In this document: positions 21,345 to 33,045 of the stretch, in pieces
Layout of the letters: every line of letters begins with the position of its first letter
How positions within the stretch are numbered: the stretch's first letter is position 1
Assembly: GCA_036873755.1 (NCBI GenBank)
Contig: JAVTVY010017376.1
Span: 1-64,000, forward strand
Source of the DNA: Hanleya hanleyi
Lineage: Eukaryota > Mollusca > Polyplacophora > Lepidopleurida > Hanleyidae
DNA length: 64,000 nucleotides
Reading direction: 5' to 3'
The notes under the pieces: model-generated
Databases searched by the model: none
Told to the model about the DNA's origin: nothing
What the model saw: only the letters and a program-made list of their open reading frames with translations
Program-made: the position numbers and the translations under genes

Positions 21345-21933
21345 ACCATACCTGGCCTGGGGGGGGGGGGCGGAAAGTGCCCCCCTAGTGAACTTTTCTC
21401 TGCTGCTCCGAAACGACAAAACCGAGGAGGCTGAAACTTGGTGACTTTTATGCTTATCTTATTGGGGTCATTTTGAGCCTATTTTCAGATACCCCCGGGC
21501 AGAGGATCATGGGTAAATTCAAAATGGCGGCCATGTGATATCCGCGAAAGTCGTGTTTTTCAATCTTTTCGCTCCATTTCTTCACATTTTCCTTGCCTAA
21601 AAGGCCTTGAAAGTATTTTATTTATGCAAAACTAATTATTCTGTATTTTATTAGATTTTTTTCGAGAGAAAAATCGGAAAAATAAATTTTTTGAAAAATC
21701 CACCCCAAAAAGGCCGAAAAATGGCTTCCGAGAAGATGACGTCACTGTGACGTCATCATGGCGGCCATCTTGGATTTATTTACATTTCCCGGTAGAGCTT
21801 GAACCCAAGATACTGTGTGGTAAGTTTCAGCGCTCTAGCCTTAGTGGTAGAGAAAATATATAGGGGGGCACTTTCCGCCTCTCCCCCCCCAGGCTGCGAT
21901 ACACCCCAAATCGCCCAGGCCAGATAGGGTTAA
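21345..21933. mobile_element. MITE-like element with G-rich terminal inverted repeats
   Basis: The left end (CCATACCTGGCCTGG, G run, CGGAAAGTGCCCCCCTA) is matched inverted at the right end (TAGGGGGGCACTTTCCG, C run, CCAGG, with ~33 extra bp, then CCCAGGCCAGATAGGG). It has no coding sequence. It splits the RT frame of copy 4 between CCTTTCA and GAGGTAAA, so it inserted later. The interior contains TGACGTCACTGTGACGTCATC and GGCGGCCATCTTGG. A diverged interior copy lies at 63015-63362. Confidence 0.7.
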
Positions 21934-21959
21934 GAGGTAAAAGCAGTATGGCCCAACCA

Positions 21960-22882
21960 TTACTAAAAACTCTGGCGTTGAAGGCATATGGATATTGAAA
22001 AACTCAAAAAGTCTTACGGAAGAACTTGATGCTAAAGGTCCCATTTCGTACAGACATGTATCCACATGGGATTTTTCGGCTCTCTATACTACAACTACAG
22101 GACCTTATTGCCCATCTAAGTTCATTAATGGTATCTGTGTTCAAGAAAACTGATCGCCGATATATTAATGTCAGAAGCCATAAAGCATTATTTATCTTTA
22201 CTACGTACAAGGGATATCATTCATGGAACGTTTCTTTTTATAGAGTTGCTTGATATTTCCAATAAAAAATCTATATGAAATTTGGCAACACAATATATCA
22301 ACTACATATACGTATTCCAATGGGTACTAATTGTACACCCCTGTTGGCTATCCTATATCTGTTCTCTTATGAATATGACTATAAGCAGTCGCTTTCAAAA
22401 ACCGACCAATTCAAAGCTCGTTCCTTCTCATTCATCAAACGCTATATAGACGATATTCCCGCAGAGGATAATCGCTATATAAACGACACAGTGATGAATA
22501 TAAATCCACCTTCACTGGATTTGAAGAAAACTACAGATAACCCTAACGGCACATCATATTCAGACCTATATCTCTATAAAATTGACTTTTTGACAAAAGA
22601 GACGATTTCAATTTCGACATCGTAAACTATCCTTCCTGGACAGCAATGTTCCAGTGTGAGCTTCATATAGCGTATACATTTCTCGCCTTGTAGCATTTGT
22701 AGATCGTGTGTTAAATGTGACGAGTTTAATCAACGTAAAAAAACATTATTGCAAAAACTTATAGAAATGGGCTATAACCCCAAGCGCCTTCACTCAAAGT
22801 CTTTCAAATTTTGCGATGCATATTGCATGCTAATAGCAAAATACGAATGTAGCGTGCAAGATCTATGGCGTTACGTTTCGTA
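21960..22882 (+). pseudogene. Penelope-like RT, decayed
   Basis: Pieces readable in shifting frames include SLMVSVFKKTDRRYINV, IPMGTNCTPLLAILYLFSYE, FIKRYIDDIPAEDNRYIND and DLKKTTDNPNGTSY. The residues after YIDD and the C-terminal part are damaged by indels near 22590 and 22690. Non-functional. Confidence 0.7.
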
Positions 22883-22883
22883 A

Positions 22884-23275
22884 CTTGTGTCTAATTCCGC
22901 TTAACCCGGGGCTAGGGACCGCATGAACCGATGTACTTCAAGATGTTCAAGGTGTTCATATGAACAGGCACAATCAAAGCGTGACTGAGATACACCATTT
23001 TATAGATGACGATTTTGCAATGAATAGCATATGAATTAATAATACTGAACAGCGACACGGATTTGATATTTTTGAAACATCATGATCTCTTGCCCGCATC
23101 ACTGAACAGTGTTGATCGCTCCGAATTCTCTTGCAGGAAACTAGCCTATTTGTATGTATACTATGATTTTTAACTAGGAGCTGATGCTGTTATATGAAAT
23201 ATGTCTGATGGATTATGGACGCTGATGTTCTTTAATGGACAACGGCTGAATATTGAATGACTAGACGCCATTGTT
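22884..23275 (+). repeat. A unit, diverged
   Basis: Starts CTAATTCCGCTTAACCCGGGG and has the motif with stem CAGGCAC/GTGACTG (one mismatch). The internal frame is broken. Faces an inverted A unit at 23404-23705. Confidence 0.7.
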
Positions 23276-23403
23276 AATACCTCCAGTGTTTAAAGTGTAT
23301 TCTGTCTAGATTTTGCATTATGAGAACCCGTTATGCACATATGTATTCCCTTAGATGAATATCGACAGTATTTTGGTTCTGGGATAAGCCGGAATTGCCA
23401 GAA

Positions 23404-23705
23404 TAAAAGCGTCTAACCCGTCATTCAATTTTCATCCGTCGTCCAATTAAAGAATTTCCATATCCATAATGCAATACCTAACAAGTATAACAACGTTAGC
23501 ACCACATTAAACATTACATAAATATGGACTAGTTTCGGCAAGAGAGATTGAAGCGGTCAACATTTTTCGATGATGCCAACAAGACATCATGCTGTTTCAA
23601 ATATCAAATCTTTATCGCTGATCAGTATTCTTAATCCATATGATCTTTGTTGTAAAAGTCGTTATCTTTAGAATGATGTATCTCAAACACGCTTTGGTCG
23701 TTCAT
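23404..23705 (-). repeat. A unit, inverted and diverged
   Basis: Read on the minus strand: TGAGATACATCATTCTAAAGATAACG, then the FDL..ASL..VDRFSL-type block, then the end GGACGACGGATGAAAATTGAATGACGG. With the unit at 22884 it forms an inverted pair about 130 bp apart. Confidence 0.65.
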
Positions 23706-23924
23706 CTCCGTCAGCGCCTGGGACATGTTGCCGAGGAGACGAGCACGTTCGACATGTTGGCGCTTCATCATGTTCGCTGTAGATATGAATTTGAAACTGG
23801 CCGCCAGAAATGTTTCTTGAGAATAATGTGTACACGTCCATGGACATGAACTGCCAACTAATTTTGAGAACTTTCAACACTGTTGGATTGGATTTTGTGA
23901 ATCTAACTGCATGTTTTTGGTGTC

Positions 23925-24095
23925 ATGGAAGACGACAGTGGAAAATTCGAGATTTGGGATTTTGAGGTAGTTGCAAGAGAGGCGGTAGTATTTGCCGTTG
24001 TACGATGGACCGCGCTGGAGCTTCGCTTTCACTTACAGTGGAGGGAGCTGTGGGATTTAAAACTTGGAAAATTCGCTGGTGCTGATCGTTGTTGA
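23925..24095 (+). CDS. Hypothetical 56-residue protein
   Basis: ATG at 23925 opens a frame to the TGA at 24093-24095. The product begins MEDDSGKFEIWDFEVVA and is rich in W, E, L and V, with a leucine/tryptophan-rich centre. No signal peptide, splice-site context or family is recognised. Listed because the composition is protein-like; it may be chance. Confidence 0.2.
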   Translation: MEDDSGKFEIWDFEVVAREAVVFAVVRWTALELRFHLQWRELWDLKLGKFAGADRC

Positions 24096-24374
24096 TGTGA
24101 CTATAGTTATTGATTGATTGCACATTTCTGTGGGCATAAATTCGCATTAATCGAGTGGGAGGAACGTTACTGTCAGTTAGTTTTTGGTAAGTTTTTGTTT
24201 ACGGGCGTTGTGGTTTGAGAGACATTTGCCACCTGAAATCCCGGCTGATGTGCGCTTCGTCAATGTGGAAAGCTTGTTAATGCCCACGGTTTGTCTGAGG
24301 AACGATGTGTCACAAGGACCAGGAAAGAGTTTTTGTGTTTGCGGCTTGGTAGAATGAAAAAAATAAAATATTGA

Positions 24375-25640
24375 AGCCTGATGTCACACGGAGTAATTTT
24401 TTCCACGCGCCATTAGACAATGGGAGTTTTGTTTACTTCGAAGCGTTTTAACCAGTGAAATTTTGGAAAACTGTTATGTAACTAGTTACACATCAAAATT
24501 ATGACATAGGCTTTTATGAATGAAAAGTAATGCAGTTATTTGATAAATATGATATACAAGATACAGAACCGTTTCTGACAATTTTGATTGCTTTATTGTA
24601 AAATTATTTTAGTTTATAGACTTACACGTGTTCTCTGGACCGCATCATTAGTTGTCGATATTATTTGTGATACATAAATACATATATGTTAAATAAAGCT
24701 AGACACACCAGTCCTCAATTACATTGAGACAACATAATGATCTGTAGTAAAAGGGTCGTCAGAGACATAAAAGTTATGCAAACATTTAGAATCTTTCCTT
24801 ATGAACCATGACCGTTTAAATGTAGTAGTTATTTGTATGATTATCTAAACCACGAAGGTTAATGTTCATTTCGCCCAAAGCTCCCTGTCGAAAGTTCCGA
24901 GAACGAATTCTAATGTATGTAAAATTGCATACCTCTACTCTCAGTCACTTCCCAGACATATTAACGGCCAGTAGCATCCAGTTGGAAAGCAACGTTTCAT
25001 AAATCGTAGTATTCGTGATGTCGGTTCCAAAGTTTAGACACCATCAACTCGAAGAGAATGATTTACTCTGGATTGCATGTTATGGACTTACATGGCTGAC
25101 TGAAATATCACAACATTCATTTAATATCTCTGGTCCCCCCTCCAGTTCCCCACCGGCCATGCAAACCAGACTGACTGTAGTTAAATACGTCGTCGAGAGT
25201 TTGTTGACTGAAGTTTCCTTTATGTCTCTATAGTGTCTCTAAGTGTCCATCCAGGATTTATTCGTTGTATTTGCTGGTTGTGGTAAATGAAATATTATGT
25301 CTGAAATCTACCGCCGGTCACACAAACCAATACCTGCATGGTTACACGATGAAAGGGATTGGTCAATACTCAGACAGATTGAAATCGATCAGAAAGCTTT
25401 GGTTACTGACAAAAACACTGATTAATCGAACTCGGTTTCATATCAACTGCAGTTATTCGATGCAGTAATTCTCCGTTTGTTGGCAGATAAAAGACAATCT
25501 ACTCGAGTTGATAGTCAATACTGTATTGAATTCTCATTCACCCAGCTGTCGTTTACCGACGGGTATTATGAACATCTCGAAAAGTAAAGGCCACAGTTTC
25601 GACCAAACCGGAGTTGAATAACCAAACTCGGAGTGGAATC
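24375..25640 (+). repeat. Segmental duplication, copy 1 (empty site)
   Basis: From GATGTCACACGGAGTAATTTTT this stretch matches 27588-29560 with moderate divergence and small gaps. It has an uninterrupted TATGAACCATGACCGTTTAAATG at about 24798, exactly where the other copy holds 711 bp of B-unit DNA. No gene is recognised in either copy. Confidence 0.7.
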
Positions 25641-25644
25641 GAAC

Positions 25645-26925
25645 CTGTCTTCTCAAGCAATATTCCTACGAAGTAGGCTCTCATTTGCAAATTGTCCGGT
25701 AATCAGTGAGTGAGTGAGTCCATCCGAATCCTTTCGTCGGCAAAATAAGGAGAACCGTTGACATTAGAACCTTGATTTTTGGCATGAGCGTGCATTAGGG
25801 GACTGTTACGAGCAAGTTCTGAGCTGACCTGCTTTTGATAAAAATTTGACCTACTTAGGTGACTTTTTACATTACGTTTGGACTCCCAAGTCATCTTCCT
25901 CACCCTACTTCGAAGATCCTGTGACGTTAGTCACACTACTCATGTGATCAATATGTCCACAAAATCTCAATACAACTCAAAGCGATACAATGCAATCTAG
26001 CAAATATGAAACAAGCTATCAAATAACAAATATTATTAAACAACTATCTATGATATGAACCCAATACAAAGAAATCGGCCTGCTTCATATGGCTACCAGA
26101 TCGGGTCAATATGAGGAAGGTGTGCTAATACGGGAAAGGGCCAATACGACCCGGGCCAATATTTCTTTCAACATGGCGACGTTGACGATGAATGATCCTC
26201 AATTCGTGATCTTCTCCGAATGATGTCACTGTATTCTCTTACTTTGAACGGATATTCGTTAGCTTCTGTATAGTTTTTGATCTTCTGTGATAATTTTCAA
26301 TAGATCTATATGTAGTGGTACCCAAACCTTGAAATCAATGCTAAAATGGACTATAGTGACGCGAGCGTGACATCGACCAAGCACAAGCAGACAACAAAAC
26401 AGTGATCCATCACTTGCAAAAGCGCACTGATGAACAAAGCGATGACTACAGTGATATTTTAAGAAAGAAGTTGATGCCATACTTGCAGCTAGATGATGAT
26501 GATGTTAAAAACTAGGGCCTCTATAGGTCTCGATCTTTGAATCAATTCACCATATTTCAAGGTTGTATTTTGTCTCGCCGTTTTCATCAAATAAAATTAG
26601 TATATTGCTTTCGTGATATATATTGAACAATTGTAATTTCATTTGCTTTTATCTTTTTGACTCCTGTTTCTTATGTTGAAATGGAGATGATCGGCCTATT
26701 GACCATCCCGATTATCGCTATTGATTAAAGAGTTACTGTAGAGGGAACCCACTTTCCGACTATAATGGTACTTTGAAACCACATTAATCGTGGGAAATTA
26801 ATGAGCCTACTATGAAGGCAGAAATATATATCCTGATTTGGGGGAGTCGCAGTACTGAAATATTCCTTTGATACATGTATGAATCAAAGATTGTCGGTGA
26901 GTTATTTAAAGAAAATGTCATTAAC
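25645..26925. other. Unassigned sequence
   Basis: No gene recognised. CGGGCCAATACGACCCGGGCCAATAT near 26135-26160 weakly recalls the hairpin at 26930-27051. Confidence 0.3.
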
Positions 26926-26929
26926 CAAG

Positions 26930-27051
26930 TGTTTTTATATTGGCTTGTTATAGGTCCTCGGTCAGCCGTATTGGCCCTCGGCCTGCGGCCTCGGGCCAAT
27001 ACGGCAGACCTCGGACCTATAACAATGCCAATATAAAAACACTTGGTTAAT
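26930..27051. repeat. 122-bp near-perfect palindrome
   Basis: ATTAACCAAGTGTTTTTATA pairs with TATAAAAACACTTGGTTAAT. Pairing continues through GTTATAGGTCC and CCGTATTGGCCC to a ~15-nt GC-rich centre (TCGGCCTGCGGCCTC). It looks like a small foldback or MITE. No coding capacity, and no clear target-site duplication. Confidence 0.8.
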
Positions 27052-27278
27052 AACATAATAAAACTGAACCGGCCAGTTCGTTCAGAAAATCATGCAATCA
27101 CCAAAATTTTCCATAAGGCATTTCACCAATAGAAACACTCGGCACATTCATCAACCGATCATAGTAAATTGCGTCATGAATAGTCGACGTATCTCGCTGA
27201 CTGATGATAAATATCTCTGTACTATTCGCAGATCATAAAACGTTTTGCTGAGAGCATTGTCCTGTTATAAGCGTTTGT

Positions 27279-27527
27279 ATGTCGTCATCATCCACTGGTA
27301 TAAATCGCCCTGGTATCGCCGATGCGATAGATCTCTCACGACCACTTCTCCATGTGTTGGAAGGGCGGCCCATTGTTGCCAACGCTGTCAGCCAAAATCT
27401 CGCTCTCGTCTGCTCGTTTTTTGTTGTGCTAATGTTGGGCAAAAGTGCCGTTCTTCGCAAGCGGTGCCAATTCAGAGATAGGTCAATTGCCAGTCAATGC
27501 CGTCAATTTGCACCATGTAATACATGA
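27279..27527 (+). CDS. Hypothetical 82-residue protein with one hydrophobic segment
   Basis: ATG at 27279 opens a frame beginning MSSSSTGINRPGIADAID. A hydrophobic stretch, LALVCSFFVVLML (residues ~42-54), could span a membrane. The other strand is also open here, which lowers confidence. No family recognised. Confidence 0.2.
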   Translation: MSSSSTGINRPGIADAIDLSRPLLHVLEGRPIVANAVSQNLALVCSFFVVLMLGKSAVLRKRCQFRDRSIASQCRQFAPCNT

Positions 27528-27587
27528 CATCTTCTTCAAATATATTGCGATACATATTTTGTGCGCCATTTTAGTACTGAAGTTTGA

Positions 27588-29560
27588 TGTCACGCGGAGT
27601 GATTTTTCCCACGCACCTGAGCCAATGAGAGTGTATTTACTTAAAGCGTTTAGCCAATGAAATTTTGGAAAACTGTTATGTAATTAGTTACACATGAAAT
27701 TTTTTATGAATGAAAAGTAATACAGTTATTCGATAAACATGACATATAGGATACAGAAACGTTTCTCAAAATTTTGATTTGCTAACACGTGTTCTCTGGA
27801 CTGCATCATTCGTTGTCGGTATTATTTTGAATATACAGATGAGAAATAAAGCTAGAAACACTGGTCCTCAATTACATTGAGACAATATAATGATCTGTAG
27901 TAAAAATGTCGCCAGCGACATAAAACGTTATGCAAACATTTAGAATCTTTCTTTATGAACCATTATAACACATATAAGGGAAGTGAGAAGAGGTGCCGAC
28001 ATACTGACAGAGCCACATGACTTCACAGTATAGTCTTCCGGTTAACCTATTCTAAAGCACATACCAAGAATCTAACAATTCGTGATATGTGTTGCATCTC
28101 AGGTACGCTTTTATTGTACCTGTTCATGTTGCAACTTGGATGATATGACCACACGGCCCCTAGCACCGGCATAAGCGGTATGAGATACAAATCTAGAGAG
28201 CTATGATGGAAATACTCTGACAACTCGTATATTGGTAATTGGTGAGTTGTTTCGCTGTGACAACTCGTACACTGGGAAATGAGCTGTATCGTCGTCAGAT
28301 GAAAATGACGGCATTAAACACAAAAGACTAGTCTGTAAGGCCAGATGTCGACCCAGTATCAACTTTCCATAAATGCCAACATATATCAAAGACCAAAAGG
28401 TCTGTACAGGGGGCGGGCCTCGGGGACGAAACGTCTACCAACAGAATCTCGCCATATACAGGTAAAAATTACAACACATATAAGGGAAGTGGGAAGAGGT
28501 GCCGACATACTGGCAGAGCCACATGACTTCAAAGTATAGTCTTTCGGTTAACCTATTCTAAAGCACATACCAAGAATCTAACGATTCGTGATATGTGTTG
28601 CATCTCAGGTACGCTTTTATTGTACCTGTTCATGTGGCAACTTGGATGATATGACCACACGGGCTCTAGCATCAATGACCGTTTAAATGTAATAGTTGTG
28701 TGTTTGATTATCTCAACCATGAAAGTTAATGTTCATTTGGCCCAAAGTTCGCTGGCGAAAGTTTCGAGAACGTTTCCTAATATTTTCAGCACGTGAATCC
28801 TTACATGTAAAGTTACATACCTCTACTCTCAGTTACAGACTTAACGACCAGCATCATCCTGTTGGAAAGCAACGTTTCATAAATCGTAGTTTTCGATATG
28901 TCGGTAGACATAATTAACTCGAAGAGAACGATTTGCCCTAGACTGCATGTTATGGGCTTACATGGCTGACTGAATATTACAACATTCATTTAGCTCTGGT
29001 CAATTCACCCCCCGCCCCACCCTACCGGTTTCTCATCGGCCATGCAAACCAGACTGACTTCCGAAAGTACTAAATGTGTATGCATTAGATACATCCCCGA
29101 GAGTTTGTTGACTGCAGTTCTATTTTTGTTACGGTCAATGAACGTTGCAGGTCTTTTAGTGTTCACCCAGGATTTATACGGTGTATTTGTCACTGTCAGT
29201 CACACAAACAATACCTATGTGGCTACACGATGAATTGGTCAATACTCAGACAGATTGAAATCGACCAGAAAGCTTCGTTACTGACAACGACACTGAATAA
29301 TCGAACTCGGGGTTGGAGCTGTCACTTTGCGTCATATCAACTGCAGTTATTCCATGTAGTAATTCTCCATTTGTTGGCAGATAAAAGGCAATCTACTCGA
29401 GCTGATAGTCAATACTGCTTTGAATGCTCATTCACTCCGCTGTCATTTACTGACGGCTATTATGAACATCTCGACGAGCCAAGGTCACATCCTCGTCCAA
29501 ACTGGAGATGAATAACCAAACTAGAAGTGGAATCGAACCTGTCTTCTCAAGCAATATGAT
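27588..29560 (+). repeat. Segmental duplication, copy 2 (filled site)
   Basis: Matches 24375-25640 on both sides of an insertion at 27964-28674. Similarity is clear at AAATTTTGGAAAACTGTTATG, at the AATGATCTGTAGTAAAA block, and at GGAAAGCAACGTTTCATAAATCGTAGT. Confidence 0.7.
27964..28674 (+). mobile_element. B-unit tandem insertion (1.4 monomers)
   Basis: Starts TATAACACATATAAGGG and holds one complete ~503-bp monomer, then a second starting at ATTACAACACATATAAGGG (28467) that stops at CCACACGGGCTCTAGC. Comparison with 24375-25640 gives both borders almost to the base. The full structured motif is at 28092-28190 and a truncated one at about 28596-28670. No RT is present, so it is non-autonomous. 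Confidence 0.75.
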
Positions 29561-29564
29561 CAAT

Positions 29565-30290
29565 ATGTCCACAAAATATCAATACAACTCAAAGCGATAC
29601 AATTCAATCCAGCAATTATGAAACGAACTATAGATTACGTTTGTCGTATCCTTCGGATCACATTTGTTACTTATCCAACTAAATTGTTTTTGAATAGCAG
29701 AAATAATATTTCCATTATCTGACAGAGAATCAATACATCGCAATTATTCGGTATTATGATATTTCCTGGACCTTAACAATGATTGGCCTTTGTGGGTTAT
29801 TCTGTCACTTTGTGTTGCTGGTTTGCGCGTAATTATTTACAGTGGGACAGATATTTAAAGATGTGTGTATTGTTTAGCAGAAGGTCGAACTCCGTACGCT
29901 ATGAGTGAATCAGCATGGATTATCGATAAAACAATCTCTAACCTAGGCAGTTAAAGAGTTATAATGCAGTTTGCATGTTCGAAGTATGTCAGAAGCTGCC
30001 TAAAGCGATAGGCCCAGACTGTTATGCTAAGATATTAGATCTGGAGATACCGAAAGACAATTAATATTTATCGAACAAAACGCATTTGCTCCCATGTTGG
30101 CCTTTTATTCTATAATCGACTGAATGAATACACTTGATCTTCGCGCTAGAAATCGGCTCTATTTGTAATGATCGCGGCTAATAAAACTTTAACGTCTGCT
30201 AACTCAGGCTAATTCAAAGTATGGAATATACATTATTGTCGCATATTTAGGGAAATAACCCATTTCATAAATTTTCAGAGAGCAACCAGG
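29565..30290. other. Unassigned; partly shared with 58430-58560
   Basis: About 29640-29790 (GATCACATTTGTTACT, TTGTTTTTGAATAGC, TTTCCTGGACC) is a diverged copy of 58435-58560. Nothing else recognised. Confidence 0.35.
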
Positions 30291-30509
30291 CTACGAAAAA
30301 GTGATCCGTCTAGGATTAAGTGAAGGTGTACGAACTCTTGTATAATCGACACGTTTCAATGGTAATGCATGGCAAGTGGAAGTGCCGACATCCGAACACA
30401 ACCACGTACGATTGCTTCGGCCAAACAAGGAAGATTTGTGTACCAATCCTTGCGGAAATTGTACGGAAAATGGTAGGCAAATCCGCATTATATATTTTTT
30501 TATTTTATT

Positions 30510-30713
30510 GTGGCGGAAACGCGCCTCCATGAGAGATATGTCATCAAGGAATATACGAATATCAAGCTGCCAAACTGCAGTGAATCCACCCAATCCTTTC
30601 GATCTTATTATGCGCCGATGAAAACAGTATGCACGGGCATACAGTGGGACGAAGTACAGTTGGATCTGGCTGGAACACAATCCCAATCGACGTCTTGTGG
30701 CAAGACTTACTAA
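30510..30713 (+). CDS. Hypothetical exon-like frame, 67 codons
   Basis: The frame ends at TAA (30711-30713) and includes LHERYVIKEYTNIKLPNCSE, SYYAPMKTVCTG and SQSTSCGKTY. Several cysteines, and balanced polar residues without repeats, make it protein-like. A partly overlapping frame just upstream (30320-30532) has WKCRHPNTTTYDCFG, so an intron or frameshift could join them. I cannot assign a family; a secreted cysteine-rich protein or its relic is possible. Confidence 0.25.
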   Translation: MAETRLHERYVIKEYTNIKLPNCSESTQSFRSYYAPMKTVCTGIQWDEVQLDLAGTQSQSTSCGKTY

Positions 30714-30719
30714 ATTGCG

Positions 30720-32030
30720 GAAGAATCGACGAAATCGCTTTGGTTTTATTGTGCGTCAACACAAACATTGGAAAAAGGTTGGCGGCGGCGGGCGAAAAGC
30801 AAATGTAATCGTAAAGTTGGCGGTGGGAGGGAAACACCATGCTGGACACGTACAGCAGTTTAAGACTTCTTCCATTAACCATTAAGTTAATTCCTTTAGA
30901 GACTAGAAGATTACGCAGCGATACTCCCTCAACAAATGAAAACACTTTGACACAACAGGCGACAGCTTTTTTAATGTGTCACATGAATGGAGGCCCAGGG
31001 GTCACTGCCTCAAAGAAGTTAAACCGTCAACGAGATGTCAGTCGTGAATATTTCTTTTCCATCTGCACCATCAACGTATGAAAAAACTACTCGCAGTCTC
31101 AGTAGCAGCAAATATGCAAATGCTGTGATAGACTTTAAAAAGACAGCTGTTATCCGTTGTTAGCATCTGTTCTTATATGTCAGGAGTTAATTATTATCAT
31201 GAGACATCATAATATCGCCTTGAATGGTCATTACCCTCCATGAGAAGAAGGTGGCAGGAGCTGATCATGTATTAGTATCGTTTCCCAATACAAAACCGCA
31301 TCACTTTTTCACTTGTTATTACCCAACTAAAAAACAGGCGTAGATGCCGGAAACATCACATCTGTCGAATCATTCAACTTAAATAGCCGATAAAAGATGA
31401 TTATACAGACTTCTTACACGGACGAGATCATACAAGGAATTTAATGACCATCTATTAGGCAGTAGGAATCCTGTAGGCAAAATCACCCGAGGTGCCTGTG
31501 TAGCCATGATGTAACAGCGTTGTTTCCCTCTTTCTGGATTACAATTGAAATACAAAACAAATATATATTTGGGGAACGCAACAATCTATTAAAAAAAGCA
31601 AGGCGGAAATTCTACGAACCCCACACCCCAGTTCCCCAGATATTCAGAGTCATGCGCATTGTGGATCATATATAAACGTATCTCCTCTAGTTTCTCAATT
31701 ATCATGATCAGTGTATTTGGCCGTGTCAGGCAATACGATACGGTCCATCCACCGACCTGATATAGACCAATTTTCCTGTTTTACCGAGTATATAACGTTA
31801 TCTTAAAACCTATCAACGGAGACCTCGCGGCATTGGTTAGAGAAACCTCAATAATACGCTGATTCACCATCATATCACTTTAAATTATTTAGTATGTTTA
31901 ACTATCACTTCCATCAGTATCCACAGTTTGAGTACTATCCTGTATGCGTTACCTGTGTGAGCTTTGTATCTATTAGCCACATATATTTATAACGGTATAC
32001 AACGGCCAAGAAAAATAATCGTAATACACA
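30720..32030. other. Unassigned; short stretch shared with 61640
   Basis: ATACGGTCCATCCACC near 31738 recurs as GTACGGTCCATCCACC near 61650, suggesting old shared repeat sequence. No gene recognised. Confidence 0.3.
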
Positions 32031-32034
32031 TAAA

Positions 32035-32190
32035 CAAGTTTACTTTCCTGCAAGAGAGAAGCGGACAACAGTTTTTCAATAATGCTGACAAGTCATCATT
32101 ATGTTTAAAAAGCCCTTAGTTAGAGACTGAGTCAGGCTTTGATTGCGCTCGTTCAAATGAACACAATGAGGATCTTGAATTACAGGAGTT
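32035..32190 (-). repeat. A unit fragment, decayed
   Basis: On the minus strand it retains part of the motif (CAAGATCCTCATTGTG...AAAGCCTGACTCAG) and the block for the CTCTCTTGCAGG region, with the middle deleted. Confidence 0.6.
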
Positions 32191-32193
32191 CTT

Positions 32194-32700
32194 ATGCATC
32201 AAGATATAACATATTTCCGATTGTATCGCCCACTAATACACGAATCTGAATCACGAATTCTGAATGATCCCGAAGTACGAAACCAATTTAAGTTCCCAGA
32301 ACCCTCGTGCATTTTATATAAGTATACCAAATCTATATCCACCAAAATATTCAATTACTTTAATGCTGCAAAGGAGTCAGACTGGAACTTATACACATCT
32401 GGAGACTATAGTTTTTCTTGTGAATCGTAGAACATTATCTTTACACCATGCAAACATATTGTAACTGTGATACTCTTAATAGAGTGAGTGATGAAGACCT
32501 AAAACATTCCTGGTAAAGGGACCTAAATATATAGAGCTGAGAAGAATAAACGTGACTGCTGAGCAGAAGATAGTCCTAACTGTCCTGGAGCATTACGGTA
32601 TTGAGGAAAAGGTGAAACCGAGAAAAAGATGAACCTACAGTACTCGCCGTTGAAAGCACCCGCCATATTGACAAAAGTACGTACTCTTCTCTAAGCAGGA
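32194..32700 (+). pseudogene. Penelope-like N-terminal domain fragment
   Basis: Translation gives SRILNDPEVRNQFKFPEP, YKYTKSISTKIFNY and DWNLYTSGDYSFSCES, closely matching the minus-strand copy at 17745-17059. The DNA continues to match in shifted frames to about 32695. It ends at the (TAA)n tail of the adjacent LINE. Confidence 0.65.
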
Positions 32701-32703
32701 GAA

Positions 32704-32705
<2 letters not shown>

Positions 32706-32742
<37 letters not shown>

Positions 32743-32743
32743 G
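32706..32743 (+). repeat. (TAA)n microsatellite, LINE tail
   Basis: About twelve TAA repeats. On the minus strand it directly follows AATAAAGC, so it is the 3' tail of the non-LTR element. Confidence 0.9.
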
Positions 32744-33045
32744 CTTTATTTAAAAGAGGATGGCATTTCACACACATGAATAGTGATTTTCAAATGGTCT
32801 TCTGGTGAATTAAAACATTAAAAACAATGATTATGGATATATACAGATGAAAGGCATAAAAATATATAATGTGTAAATAGATATATCTAGACCGTGACAT
32901 TGGACGGGGCATTAAAACTTTACAAACATTGATTATGGATATTTACAGATGAAAGAAATAAAAATTTACACTGTGTAAATAGGTATAACTAAACACATTG
33001 GACAGGCATTCAATGAGCCACATTAACTGACATGCCTGTTGGAAT

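Larger units (their letters stand above)
21225..23275 (+). mobile_element. Penelope-like copy 4, interrupted by a MITE
   Basis: RT sequence from the YWTPKMHKS region (21240-21344) stops, a ~590-bp foldback element follows, and RT resumes at GAGGTAAAAGC (21934). It runs through motif B (PMGTNCTPLLA) and motif C (YIDDIPAED, altered) to the RT end at about 22882, and then an A unit (22884-23275). There are numerous stops and frameshifts. Confidence 0.75.

Noticed and set aside
28400..28445. GGGGACGAAACGTC as a hammerhead core half
   Set aside because: GAAAC and a short palindrome are present, but no CTGANGA lies upstream and no helix II partner was found.
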